Origin: Pseudomonas sp. GGS8
GTDB taxonomy: Bacteria; Pseudomonadota; Gammaproteobacteria; Pseudomonadales; Pseudomonadaceae
DNA length: 64,000 nucleotides
NCBI RefSeq assembly: GCF_024168645.1
Contig: NZ_JALJWF010000001.1
Span: 5,707,501-5,771,500 of the forward strand
Direction: 5' to 3'
Each line of letters starts with the position of its first letter. The stretch's first letter is position 1. The notes below the pieces were generated by a model. The model saw only the letters and a list, made by a program, of their open reading frames with translations, was not told where the DNA came from and searched no databases. Positions 26,075-35,021 of the stretch are shown here, piece by piece. A program made the position numbers and the translations under genes.

Positions 26075-28708
26075 TCAAGGCCGGCCAAGCAAATGACTCA
26101 TCGCCGTCTTGAGCTTCATCGGCCGCACCGGTTTGTGCATCAGCGTATGGCCCAGTTCGCGGATTTGCTGTTTGAGTTCATTGCTGTAGTTGGCGGTGAT
26201 CATCATCGCCGGAATCGCCGAGGCGCGACGGGCGTTGATACGGGCCACGGCGTCGACACCGTTCTGCTCGTCATCCAGGTGATAGTCGGCGATCAGCAGG
26301 TCGGCTTCGGCGTGATAGTTGTCCACTTGCCGCGCCAGGTCTTCCTCCGACAGCGCCGTGACCACCCGGCACCCCCAACCTTCGAGCAAGGTGCGCATCC
26401 CGGCGCAAATCGCCGCGTCGTTGTCCAGCACCCACACTCGTGCACCGCGCAGGCGCTCGAGCATCGGTTCACTCATCAACAAATTCGGCAACGCCTTAGG
26501 CGCCGTGGCGCTCAATGGCACTTCGACGGAAAACATCGAGCCCTTGCCCGGCCATGAACGCACATGAATGCGGTGGCCAAGAATACGGGCGATTTTCTCC
26601 ACAATCGCCAGGCCCAATCCCAAGCCGCGGTCCTGATCCGGGCGTTGCACGTCGCCGCGTTTGAACTCCTGAAAAATCTCCTCCAGGCGGTTTTCGGCAA
26701 TGCCCATGCCGCTGTCCCAGACTTCAATGGTCAGCCGCTGATGATGACGTCGGCAGCCGAGCACCACCCGCCCGCTGTAGGTGTAACGAATGGCATTGCT
26801 TAGCAGGTTACGCAGGATTCGCGCGAGCAATTGAATGTCGCTGCGTACCAGCGCCGAACACGGAACGAAATGCAGCTCAAGGCCTTCACTGCGGGCCACC
26901 TGGGTGTATTCGGCGGCAAGGTTTTCCAGCAGTTCGCTGAGGGCGAACGGCGCAATGTCGGCCTTGATCACCCCGGCATCCAGTTTGGAAATGTCCACCA
27001 GCGTGCCCAGCAGGTTTTCCACGTCTTCCAGGGAATTGCTGACGTTGCGCACCAGATTTTCGTTGGCCACTGGCTCCCGGCGCTCCAGCAACGCGCTGGT
27101 AAACAGTCGCGCGGCGTTGAGCGGTTGCAGCAGATCGTGACTGACGGCGGCGAGAAATTTGGTCTTCGACAGGTTGGCCTGCTCGGCCTCGAGCTTGGCC
27201 TCGCGCAAGCGTGATTCCACGCGGCGGCGCTCGTCGATTTCGCGCAGCAATTGGTCATTGAGGGTGGTCAGTTCGGTGGTGCGTTCACGCACCCGCAACT
27301 CAAGGTTCTGATAGGCCTGATGCAGCGCCTCGGCGGTGCGGCGGCGCTCGGTGATGTCGCGGATCAACACGAAAATCCCCACCACTTCCCCGCTGGCCAG
27401 GCGATTGGGCACGTAGGAGCGCAGCATGTAGCGCTCCTGATTGTTGATGTTGGTTTCGGCGAACTCGAACGTCACGCTTTCGCCAGCCAGGGCACGGGCC
27501 ACGTAGGCCTCCAGGCGCTGATAGTGCTGTTCGCTGTGCACTTCGCGCAGGCTCTGCCCGAGCATTACGCCCCGGGGCCAGCAGTACCATTCTTCGTAGA
27601 CTTTGTTGGTGAATTCGTAGACCAGATCGGCATTCAGGTAGGCGATCAGCGCCGGCACATGGTCGGTAATCAAGCGAATCCAGCGCTCGCTTTCGCTGAG
27701 GGCTTCGGCGTGCTGGTAGCGTTCGGTGATGTCGGTGAAGGTGTTGACGAAACCGCCGGTGGGCAATGGATGGGTGCGGATTTCCAGGACCCGGCCATCG
27801 TAGAGACGTTGCTCGCATTCCTGCACGTACCGCCCGTTGGCATCGCGACTGGCTGGAGTCAGCAGGTTCAGTTCGCTGTCGGCGATCACTTCAGCGAACG
27901 GCCGATGAGCCGCCACCGGGGCCAAGCCACTGAGTTCCAGGAAGCGCCGGTTCCACAACTCCAGAATGCCCTCGGCGTTGACCATCGCCACCCCTTGGGA
28001 CAGGTTGTCGACCGCCCGTTGCAACAGGTGCGATTTCTGCGCCACCGCCTGCTCGCGGCGCAGGGTTTCGCTGAGTTTGACGTCGGTAATGTCGGTGAAC
28101 AGGATCACCCGCCCGCCTTCCTGGGTCGGCCGTTCACTGACTTGCAGCCAGCGGCCATTGTGCAGGCGATAAAGCAGGCTTTCGTCGACATGCGACCGGG
28201 GTTCTTCGCTGAACAGCCCGGTCGAGGTCATCAACCGCTTGACCTCGCGCAGGCGCATCCCGGCGTTGATCCGCACCCGGCTGTTGCTCCAGAACGCCTT
28301 GAAACGGCTGTTGAACAGCACAATCCGCTGCTCGGCATCGAACAGCACAAAGGCGTCGGAGATGCTTTCGATGGCGTCGATCAAGTGTTGATGGGCGGTT
28401 TCGGCCCGTAGCCGCGCTTCGCTGAGTAAATGGTTGCCAGCCTTGAGTTCGGCCATGGCCTGGTTCAGGGCGTCGGTGCGCTCACGCACCTGTTCGGCCA
28501 GCACTACCGAATGCTGGAACGCCGCATACGGGTCGTTGCCCCGGGTGATGCCGGACTCGATGCGCTCGATCAGCGCGCCATTGATGCGCTGCAGTTTGTG
28601 GTTTTCGTGGCGCAGGCTGGCGATCTGCGCCTGAAGGTCAGCGCTGTCCAGGGGCGCGGCCTCGGGCAATGGCAACCCCGGTGAAGGTCTGGTTGATGTG
28701 CATGCCAT
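26075..28708 (-). CDS. nahK: Hybrid histidine kinase/response regulator NahK (ErcS', PedS1-like)
   Basis: This 877-residue cytoplasmic kinase has an N-terminal coiled coil (about 20-130) and at least three PAS domains: FVLFDAEQRIVLFNSRF, GVAMVNAEGILELWNRRF and ALIAYLNADLVYEFTN. HisKA motif AAVSHDLLQPLNAARLF, HATPase DSGMGIAENR and GLGLGLAIVEKIAR, and a C-terminal receiver LLIADYHLDDEQNG follow. Its ATG at 28708 has GGAG upstream and lies 71 bases inside the FIST gene. In P. aeruginosa the orthologous pair is NosP (NO-sensing FIST protein) and NahK (PA1975-PA1976). The same pair next to alcohol genes fits that and P. putida PedS1. Confidence 0.87.
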   Translation of the reverse strand: MACTSTRPSPGLPLPEAAPLDSADLQAQIASLRHENHKLQRINGALIERIESGITRGNDPYAAFQHSVVLAEQVRERTDALNQAMAELKAGNHLLSEARLRAETAHQHLIDAIESISDAFVLFDAEQRIVLFNSRFKAFWSNSRVRINAGMRLREVKRLMTSTGLFSEEPRSHVDESLLYRLHNGRWLQVSERPTQEGGRVILFTDITDVKLSETLRREQAVAQKSHLLQRAVDNLSQGVAMVNAEGILELWNRRFLELSGLAPVAAHRPFAEVIADSELNLLTPASRDANGRYVQECEQRLYDGRVLEIRTHPLPTGGFVNTFTDITERYQHAEALSESERWIRLITDHVPALIAYLNADLVYEFTNKVYEEWYCWPRGVMLGQSLREVHSEQHYQRLEAYVARALAGESVTFEFAETNINNQERYMLRSYVPNRLASGEVVGIFVLIRDITERRRTAEALHQAYQNLELRVRERTTELTTLNDQLLREIDERRRVESRLREAKLEAEQANLSKTKFLAAVSHDLLQPLNAARLFTSALLERREPVANENLVRNVSNSLEDVENLLGTLVDISKLDAGVIKADIAPFALSELLENLAAEYTQVARSEGLELHFVPCSALVRSDIQLLARILRNLLSNAIRYTYSGRVVLGCRRHHQRLTIEVWDSGMGIAENRLEEIFQEFKRGDVQRPDQDRGLGLGLAIVEKIARILGHRIHVRSWPGKGSMFSVEVPLSATAPKALPNLLMSEPMLERLRGARVWVLDNDAAICAGMRTLLEGWGCRVVTALSEEDLARQVDNYHAEADLLIADYHLDDEQNGVDAVARINARRASAIPAMMITANYSNELKQQIRELGHTLMHKPVRPMKLKTAMSHLLGRP

Positions 28709-29804
28709 TGAACTGTTCTCCGTAGGTATTGAAACCCATCACCCGTTGCTCCCGCAGGAACGCGCCGATCTGCTCGAGACTGCCGGCATCTTCCAGTTCC
28801 AGGCGCCGGAGAAAACAGTCGCAGCCGATGGTCAGCAACAAGTCCCCGAGACGTTCCTGCAAACCGTCGAACAGGTTTTGCAGGTTCGGCAGCATGGGGC
28901 CGGGGCGCATCACGGTAAGGACGATGCCGTTTTCCACCGCGCAGTAGAAACTCAGGCTCAGGTCCGGATGAACCTGCTGGATCGCCCGCACGTAATACTG
29001 ATCGTTGATCCGCACCGCCAACGGGTGCGCGGCAAAGACTCGGTAATCGAGGTCTGCCACCGCCACCCCGATGTGCCGGGCGTACTCTTCGGCGGCCGGT
29101 TCGGCGTTGAGTTCGAACACCCGGCGCGAGGCGCTGTCGGCGGCGGTGACCACCAGCTTTTCGGCCCTGGGCAGGATGTGGTGGGTGGTGAACACTTCGA
29201 AGTCCAGCCAGGTATTGACCAGCACCACCACCGCCGCGCCGCTGTGAAACTCGCCGCCGAAATACACGTGGGTGTGGGTCAGGTAGTTGTCGTCGCCGGC
29301 CGAACCGCCGAAGTGCGGAATGTCGCCCAATGCCGCGCTCAAGGCGGCGAGCACCATCTCCTCACGGCTGGACAAACCATCGAGCAAAGTCAGAGCAAAG
29401 CTGTTGCCCTTGATCGGCGCCAGGGTGTTACTGCGACAACCGCTGACCAGGCGCTCGACCATTTGCTGGGCATCGATCAGGCTGAAATGCTCCATCTCAT
29501 CGATCAGTTCGATGGCGATGGAAAAGTGCCGATGATCGAAGCCCACCGCCGTCACGCAGCTGCGGCCATAACCTTGAGGGGTGATTTCGCCGGCGCTGGT
29601 GCAGCCCACCAGCCGAATCCCGCCGAAGCTCTGTTGCAACGCCCGTCCCAGCGCCTGCAAGTCGTACTCGGCGGAACAGAAGAACAGCACGAAGCCCAAA
29701 TGCGGGTGCAAGAGTTGTCGCGCCAGGTCCTGGGCCGCTTGCTGGGCATCGGTGGCCTGGGACATGGCACTGACCACACCGTCGTTGTGAACCTGCTGCA
29801 TCAT
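28638..29804 (-). CDS. nosP: FIST-domain sensor protein NosP
   Basis: This 388-residue soluble protein has a FIST N domain (LGFVLFFCSAEYDLQALGRAL, IRLVGCTSAGEITPQGYG) and a FIST C domain (LAVRINDQYYVRAI, then GCDCFLRRLELED). The P. aeruginosa homologue NosP binds haem and nitric oxide and inhibits the adjacent kinase NahK. The pairing here, with a 71-base overlap into nahK, supports the same partner. Haem binding cannot be confirmed from sequence alone. Confidence 0.86.
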   Translation of the reverse strand: MMQQVHNDGVVSAMSQATDAQQAAQDLARQLLHPHLGFVLFFCSAEYDLQALGRALQQSFGGIRLVGCTSAGEITPQGYGRSCVTAVGFDHRHFSIAIELIDEMEHFSLIDAQQMVERLVSGCRSNTLAPIKGNSFALTLLDGLSSREEMVLAALSAALGDIPHFGGSAGDDNYLTHTHVYFGGEFHSGAAVVVLVNTWLDFEVFTTHHILPRAEKLVVTAADSASRRVFELNAEPAAEEYARHIGVAVADLDYRVFAAHPLAVRINDQYYVRAIQQVHPDLSLSFYCAVENGIVLTVMRPGPMLPNLQNLFDGLQERLGDLLLTIGCDCFLRRLELEDAGSLEQIGAFLREQRVMGFNTYGEQFNGMHINQTFTGVAIARGRAPGQR

Positions 29805-29953
29805 TGCCCCCGCCGGTGCGCCTGTTATGAGGCTCGAGTGTACGAAGTCAGCGGGTTGCGACGAATGCTACTTGGGTAGCGGGTGGGTGGTTCGATGGGA
29901 TGAGAATGGCTTTGCACAATTGCGTGGCTGGAGCTTTTGTGGTTAGTCAGCCC

Positions 29954-31138
29954 CTACCAGGTCAGCACCGCCCCCACCGCAAACGTATCGGTGTTTTCAT
30001 TCTGGGCGCTGGTGTCGTGGCCATTGATTTCGAACTGGTTGTACTCGGCCACCAATTTCAGGTTGTCGTTGACGTCATGGAACAGCGCAATCCCGCGAGT
30101 CTCGTAATCGGCACCGCTGCCCACCACGCCGTTGCCGTCGTCCTTGGTCTTGCCATAGGACAAGGCCAGACGGTTCTTGCCCAGTTTGTAGGAGCCCTGC
30201 AACAGGTAGCCGTCGCTGTCGACATTGCGCAGGGTCGGCTCGCCGGCGTTGTTGGTAAAGAATGGGTTGATGCCCTTGGCCTGGAAACCGGAACCGGTCA
30301 GCGACAGCCCGCCCATCTTCGCCTGCACACCGTAGCCGACGCCTTTGGAGGTGACGGACCCGACGCTGGAGTCGGTATTGTCCGACGTCTGGTAGCTGCC
30401 GTTGAGCCAGCTGTAAATCTTCGCCCCGCCGAGGTCGAACTGATAAGTGATTTCGCTCTCGGTGCGCGGGTTCTTCTGGTATGCCTTGCCGGTTGCGCTG
30501 CTGTCGTTGGTGTCAACCGGGTCCATGATCCCCACCGCCACCCGCAAGCCGTCCATCATCGGGGTGCGATAGGTAATCTGCGAGGTCGGGAACGGGTACG
30601 GATAACCGCTGCCGATGTTGCCGAACGACACACCGCCGCCGTCCACCAGGCCCAACGTATCGCTGACCTGACCATAACCAGAGAGCAGTTCGTCGAGCAG
30701 GATGTTGGAACGGGCAAACAGGCCGAAGTCCTTGCCGATCAGCACCTCGCCCCACTCCGGGTTGGCCACCGTGCCGTAGAACTGCCGCACGTCGATGGCG
30801 GTGTTGGTGCCGTTGGTTTCGCTGTCGTTGATGGTCACCCAGAACGAGGCCCGGGCGCCGAGCTTGAGGTCATCGACCTGCTTGCCCATGTTGAAGCCCA
30901 GGTAATTGGGCAGAAACCCCATCTTCACCCGCGCCTGGCGCCGGTCGTACTGATCGCCGGCCCGGTCCACGTTGCTGTTGACGTAGAAGGCGTTGATGTA
31001 GCCATCGGTGGAGAATGTGGTCTGGTCCTTGTCGTACAGCATGATCTCGGCCTGGGCCATTGAGCTCAGGCCCAGGGATGACAGACTCACGATGAAAGCC
31101 GGCAAGAAACGATGCTTGAAATTCTTATTGTTGTGCAT
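29954..31138 (-). CDS. Outer-membrane porin
   Basis: This 394-residue protein has a signal peptide (FLPAFIVSLSSLGLSSMAQA) followed by alternating hydrophobic strands typical of a 16-strand porin. Examples are GYINAFYVNSNVD, RRQARVKMGFLPNYLGF, LGARASFWVTIND and a terminal strand FAVGAVLTW with an aromatic last residue. It resembles gram-negative general or DcaP-like porins. It borders the alcohol region and could admit substrates, but no direct evidence links it. It is divergent from the proS-like gene at 31546. Confidence 0.82.
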   Translation of the reverse strand: MHNNKNFKHRFLPAFIVSLSSLGLSSMAQAEIMLYDKDQTTFSTDGYINAFYVNSNVDRAGDQYDRRQARVKMGFLPNYLGFNMGKQVDDLKLGARASFWVTINDSETNGTNTAIDVRQFYGTVANPEWGEVLIGKDFGLFARSNILLDELLSGYGQVSDTLGLVDGGGVSFGNIGSGYPYPFPTSQITYRTPMMDGLRVAVGIMDPVDTNDSSATGKAYQKNPRTESEITYQFDLGGAKIYSWLNGSYQTSDNTDSSVGSVTSKGVGYGVQAKMGGLSLTGSGFQAKGINPFFTNNAGEPTLRNVDSDGYLLQGSYKLGKNRLALSYGKTKDDGNGVVGSGADYETRGIALFHDVNDNLKLVAEYNQFEINGHDTSAQNENTDTFAVGAVLTW

Positions 31139-31545
31139 GACGCGCTCCGCTACGGGGACTTGATGTCGGAGGCGATTATCGAAAGCGGACCGGCGGCGTC
31201 ATACGCTGCCTTGGGGGCGGTTGTCAGGTGCTTTGGGCTGGCCGGTAGCGCGCGGCAAATTCGGTGTAAGACTGGCCGTCGGCCAAGCCCGGAACTTAGG
31301 GTGTAAGCCTGTGGGCTACACAGGCGTCCACAGGAACCGGTGCGCGCTAGGCGAGCGCTCTAAACAGCATGTAAGCGGCGAGAAAACGAAAAAACGTTAC
31401 AAAAAAACAGATCTGCCTGAAAGAATTTTCCGAAAGATCAAATAAGAAATATGAGTTCTTGAAATTCCAAACCTCAAAAAATATACATACACCTACACAA
31501 CACCAATCTCAAAATCACACGCTGTCTTTTTAAAGCTGGGGCATT
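31139..31545. other. 407-base intergenic region with a composition change and the proS2 leader
   Basis: The first ~200 bases look like ordinary host DNA (porin promoter side). From about 31370 the sequence turns visibly A+T-rich (runs such as ACGTTACAAAAAAACAG) and stays so up to the start of the prolyl-tRNA synthetase gene. It contains one well-formed sigma70-like promoter, listed separately. I see no repeat that would mark an integration site. The two short open frames here are not convincing genes. Confidence 0.6.
31459..31487 (+). promoter_or_regulatory. Sigma70-like promoter for the prolyl-tRNA synthetase gene
   Basis: TTGAAA at 31459-31464 and TATACA at 31482-31487 are separated by exactly 17 bases. 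Transcription would start near 31494, giving a leader of about 50 bases. No T-box or attenuator structure is seen in that leader. Confidence 0.6.
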
Positions 31546-33036
31546 ATGAAAAACGCAATATCACCTACAAGAAGTGAAAACTTTTCCGAATGGTTTCAAC
31601 AAGTCATCAGCCAGTCCGAACTGGCTGAAAACTCTCCCGTTAGAGGTTGCATGGTCATCCGCCCTTGGGGCTATGGCATATGGGAGCAAATTCAACGAGA
31701 GCTCGATCAAAAATTCAAGGATACAGACCATGTGAACGCATATTTCCCGCTTTTGATCCCATTATCCTTTCTTCAAAAAGAAGCAGAACATGTCGATGGT
31801 TTTGCCAAGGAGTGCGCAGTCGTAACCCATCACCGTCTGGAACAGACAGCAGATGGAAAACTCACTCCCGCAGGCGAACTGGAAGAGCCTTTGATCATCA
31901 GGCCTACCAGCGAAACGGTGATTGGTGCCTCCTTTTCACGATGGGTGCAAAGTTATCGGGATTTGCCGCTACTCATCAACCAGTGGGCCAACGTCCTGCG
32001 CTGGGAAATGCGTCCAAGGATCTTCCTGCGCACCTCAGAGTTCCTGTGGCAGGAAGGCCACACCGTTCACGGCTCCAGTGAAGAGGCCTTGGACGAGACG
32101 CTGAAGATGCTGGATATCTATGAGCGGTTTGCTGTCGAGCACCTGGCCATACCAGTAATCAAGGGCGAAAAGTGCTCATGGGAACGTTTCCCGGGCGCCG
32201 TCAGCACCTACACCATCGAGGCAATGATGCAGGACGGCAAGGCCCTGCAGGCGGGAACTTCACACTTTCTGGGACAGAACTTTGCCCAAGCTTCAGACAT
32301 TCGCTTCGTGAACAAAGAAGGGGTAAAAGAGCTGGCCTGGACCACTTCATGGGGGGTTTCCACGCGTTTGATTGGTGCCATGATCATGGCCCATGGCGAT
32401 GATGACGGATTGGTGATCCCACCGCTGGTGGCACCGACGCAAGTCATCATTGTTCCGATCGTACGCAGTGAACAGGATGCCGAAGCCATCCACGCCTACT
32501 GCGATAAGTTGCAAAGGCAGATCTCCCGGAAAAGACTGAAGGGGCAAAACCTGCGTGCCAGCGTTGATAAGCGGGACATGAATGGCGGCGAAAAAAAGTG
32601 GTATCACATCAAGCGCGGTGTGCCTGTTCGGGTCGAAGTCGGGATAAAGGAATTGGAACAGAACATGGTTTCTTATTCCTGCAGAGACAACAGCAAGAAC
32701 ACGTTAAAAATAGAGATGAATAGCTTCGTTAAAGACTTGCCAAAAACCCTGCAGGCTATTCAGACAGGCATGCTTGAAAATGCCCGAAAAAAACTGTCGA
32801 GCAACACCAAAACAGTTACTACGCTTGAGAACTTCAAACAAGCCTTTCAACACAAGGACAAACTCAATACATTCGTTATCGCCCCCTTCATTGATGACGA
32901 GAATGTTGAGAAAACCATTAGCGAACTGGGTGTAACCGTTCGATGCATTCCACTCGCTCAACCCAAGGTTGCAGCCACTTGTTTATTTACAGGGCAACCC
33001 ACCCAATCCTGGGCACTGTATGCAAAGTCATATTGA
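31546..33036 (+). CDS. proS: Second-type (archaeal/eukaryotic-like) prolyl-tRNA synthetase, candidate self-resistance gene
   Basis: This is a 496-residue class II aminoacyl-tRNA synthetase. Motif 1 region MVIRPWGYGIWEQIQ, motif 2 RWEMRPRIFLRTSEFLWQEG, and motif 3 GVSTRLIGAMIMAHGDDDG are all present, as is the proline-type TSETVIGASFSRWVQSY. An anticodon-binding domain follows (VAPTQVIIVPI). It lacks the editing insertion of the ~570-residue bacterial ProRS that a Pseudomonas would use for housekeeping, so it is an extra, differently derived enzyme. It is convergent with the NRPS/PKS operon, whose A domain carries a proline code. An immune duplicate of an antibiotic target is the favoured reading. 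Codon use is A+T-richer than in neighbouring host genes. Confidence 0.9.
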   Translation: MKNAISPTRSENFSEWFQQVISQSELAENSPVRGCMVIRPWGYGIWEQIQRELDQKFKDTDHVNAYFPLLIPLSFLQKEAEHVDGFAKECAVVTHHRLEQTADGKLTPAGELEEPLIIRPTSETVIGASFSRWVQSYRDLPLLINQWANVLRWEMRPRIFLRTSEFLWQEGHTVHGSSEEALDETLKMLDIYERFAVEHLAIPVIKGEKCSWERFPGAVSTYTIEAMMQDGKALQAGTSHFLGQNFAQASDIRFVNKEGVKELAWTTSWGVSTRLIGAMIMAHGDDDGLVIPPLVAPTQVIIVPIVRSEQDAEAIHAYCDKLQRQISRKRLKGQNLRASVDKRDMNGGEKKWYHIKRGVPVRVEVGIKELEQNMVSYSCRDNSKNTLKIEMNSFVKDLPKTLQAIQTGMLENARKKLSSNTKTVTTLENFKQAFQHKDKLNTFVIAPFIDDENVEKTISELGVTVRCIPLAQPKVAATCLFTGQPTQSWALYAKSY

Positions 33037-34257
33037 TCCCTGATCACCAACAGCCCCGTTTACCAGGGGCTTTTTTGTTTCCGGCTGGATTAACTTTCCT
33101 CCTTCTACATAGAGAATCACCCCACCCACCATCAGCAACACCAGCAAGTACAACAAAAAATACAGGGGATTGAAGCCGGCGAGAATGAAACCACACACCA
33201 CCGGCGTCGACGCTGCCCCCAGATAAGTGAGGTTTTGCGAACTGTAGTAAGCCCCTGCCATGTGCGCCGGTGCTATCCGGGTGATGTAGAAAAACTCAAG
33301 TGGCTGAATGATGATTTCCCCCACAGTAAAAATGGCAGTGAAGAAGACCCAAGCATAGAAGGTGCTGGAGAACGCAAACCCTATCAACCCGATCATGAAC
33401 GCCACAATGCAGGCACAGATCCAATATCTGAAGCGTTCAGCTGCCACCCTTCGGCCGATCAGGTATTGCAACAGGATCGAGGTCAGCGCATTGGTGACAA
33501 ACACCACATTGATGATCTCGTACATTTGCGCGGTGGAATGGGTCGTGATCAGGTATTGGCCCACGTACATGTGAAACTGACCGAACACACCGGCCAACAA
33601 TACACTGGCCACCGAGAACTTCAGCAGATTGCGATCCTTGGCCATGATTGCCAGCGAACCGAACCACCCTTCGCCTTCGACGTTTTGCCGATCGACCACG
33701 CTCGGCAATGTAAACGGACTGACGATAACCACAATAAAGATCAACGCCGAAACGCTGCAGAACAGCAATGGTGAAACGCCTTGGCGATTCAGCCAAAGTC
33801 CGATCAGCGGACCCAATGCATACGCGGCATTGGTGAAGGTGTATTTGAGCGACAGCACCGACGCGGTTTCCTGGGGGGCAAACAATCGAGCGATGCACAT
33901 GCGCACAGCCGTCTCCAGGGACAGGTAGGCCAGATTGAGCAACAGACACAGGATAAAGACCAGGGCCAATGAGTTGAACATGAACAAGCTCAGGTACACC
34001 GCCGACTGGATGATGGACGAGGTCAGCATCAAGGCCTTGATACTCAGCCTGTCGAGCACCGAGCCGAAGACCAGGCTGGACACTGAGCTCAGGAGAATAA
34101 ACCCGCCGACAAACAGCCCGATCTGATCCACCGAAAGGTCGAAGCGCTCCTTCAGAAAAATCAGGAAGTAGGACAGAAAAGCCGCCCGTGCCAATGTCGG
34201 GAAAAACGACAAAGGAACCACTAGAGCCGAGCCGCTGAACAGCCGACTCATGCCCAT
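33028..34257 (-). CDS. MFS exporter of the NRPS/PKS cluster
   Basis: The protein has 409 residues if the ATG at 34257 is used; in-frame alternatives at 34275 and 34251 exist and no start has a strong ribosome site. About twelve membrane segments are visible (ALVVPLSFFPTLARAAFLSY, LFVGGFILLSSVSSLVFGSVLDRL with the loop 2-3 motif, WVFFTAIFTVGEIIIQPLEF). It resembles DHA1-type drug exporters. It is the last gene of the biosynthetic operon, starting four bases after the methyltransferase stop, so it probably exports the product. Its 3' end overlaps proS by nine bases tail to tail. Confidence 0.82.
   Translation of the reverse strand: MGMSRLFSGSALVVPLSFFPTLARAAFLSYFLIFLKERFDLSVDQIGLFVGGFILLSSVSSLVFGSVLDRLSIKALMLTSSIIQSAVYLSLFMFNSLALVFILCLLLNLAYLSLETAVRMCIARLFAPQETASVLSLKYTFTNAAYALGPLIGLWLNRQGVSPLLFCSVSALIFIVVIVSPFTLPSVVDRQNVEGEGWFGSLAIMAKDRNLLKFSVASVLLAGVFGQFHMYVGQYLITTHSTAQMYEIINVVFVTNALTSILLQYLIGRRVAAERFRYWICACIVAFMIGLIGFAFSSTFYAWVFFTAIFTVGEIIIQPLEFFYITRIAPAHMAGAYYSSQNLTYLGAASTPVVCGFILAGFNPLYFLLYLLVLLMVGGVILYVEGGKLIQPETKKPLVNGAVGDQGSI
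33052..33077 (+). terminator. Intrinsic terminator of proS, inside the coding end of the MFS gene
   Basis: AGCCCC-GTTTACCA-GGGGCT followed by six T residues lies just after the proS stop. The same bases encode the last residues (KKPLVNGAV) of the convergent exporter, whose stop overlaps the end of proS. Confidence 0.75.
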
Positions 34258-34261
34258 ACGG

Positions 34262-35020
34262 TTAAATACGTCCATAGACCACGCGCGTTTGATAGTTGAG
34301 TGAGACAAAACCGTTTTGTTGGTATTGCTGATGCAAGTTGTTCAAAGCGTAACTGGCCTCACGATATTCGAGTGTTCCTGGATGCGCCGCATAGGAACAG
34401 GACATGGTTCTTTCTAGCAGGCCCGACGCGCTCAATTGCTGACTGTTGTGAAAAATGCGCTCCTCGAAGGGGCCGGTAAAAAACTGCTGGATCCGGCTTT
34501 CCAGGGCTTCGTCGATCTGCAACGTTTCTGCATAACGCTCGAAGACGTCATTTAGCAGTTGTTCGTAAGCACGGTGAAAAACGTTGCAGTCGGGGCTACG
34601 AATATTCCAGATGAGGATCACTGGATTATCGGTCGCCAGCACTCGTCGGAATTCAGCCTGGGTCTTGCCTGGTTCGAACCAGTGAAAAGACTGCCCGCAC
34701 ACCAGCGCCGCTATCGAGCGCGGCGCAGCACCCAGTTGCTCGGCCGTTCCGGAACGGTAGTTCGCGTTTGGCTGCCCGGTGTTTGCTCTGGCCTTGGCCA
34801 GCATGTTTGCGTCAGGTTCTATTCCAATCATAGGCATGCCGGTAGCCGCCAATTGCCGGGTCAGTATCCCGGTTCCCGATCCGACATCCAGCACTGGCAA
34901 TCCCAGCGATAAATCGAGCTGACGCTGGATGAACAGGATGGCCTCTTGCGGATAGGAAGGTCTGGCACTGTCATAAATTTCGGATTTGTTGGCGTAGGCG
35001 GCAGACAGGGGACGGGCCAT
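34262..35020 (-). CDS. SAM-dependent methyltransferase of the NRPS/PKS cluster
   Basis: The protein has 252 residues from the ATG at 35020 with AAGGAG seven bases before it. It is a class I methyltransferase: motif I LPVLDVGSGTGILTRQL, acidic residue in PMIGIEPDANML, and the post-motif region AALVCGQSFHWFEPG. It resembles Methyltransf_11 family enzymes. It starts one base after the stop of the beta-lactamase-like gene. It most likely tailors the product on O, N or carbon, or methylates a carboxylate; the sequence does not say which. Confidence 0.82.
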   Translation of the reverse strand: MARPLSAAYANKSEIYDSARPSYPQEAILFIQRQLDLSLGLPVLDVGSGTGILTRQLAATGMPMIGIEPDANMLAKARANTGQPNANYRSGTAEQLGAAPRSIAALVCGQSFHWFEPGKTQAEFRRVLATDNPVILIWNIRSPDCNVFHRAYEQLLNDVFERYAETLQIDEALESRIQQFFTGPFEERIFHNSQQLSASGLLERTMSCSYAAHPGTLEYREASYALNNLHQQYQQNGFVSLNYQTRVVYGRI

Positions 35021-35021
35021 A

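Noticed and set aside
31494..31545. T-box or attenuator in the proS leader
   Set aside because: The ~50-base leader is too short and shows no specifier or antiterminator structure.
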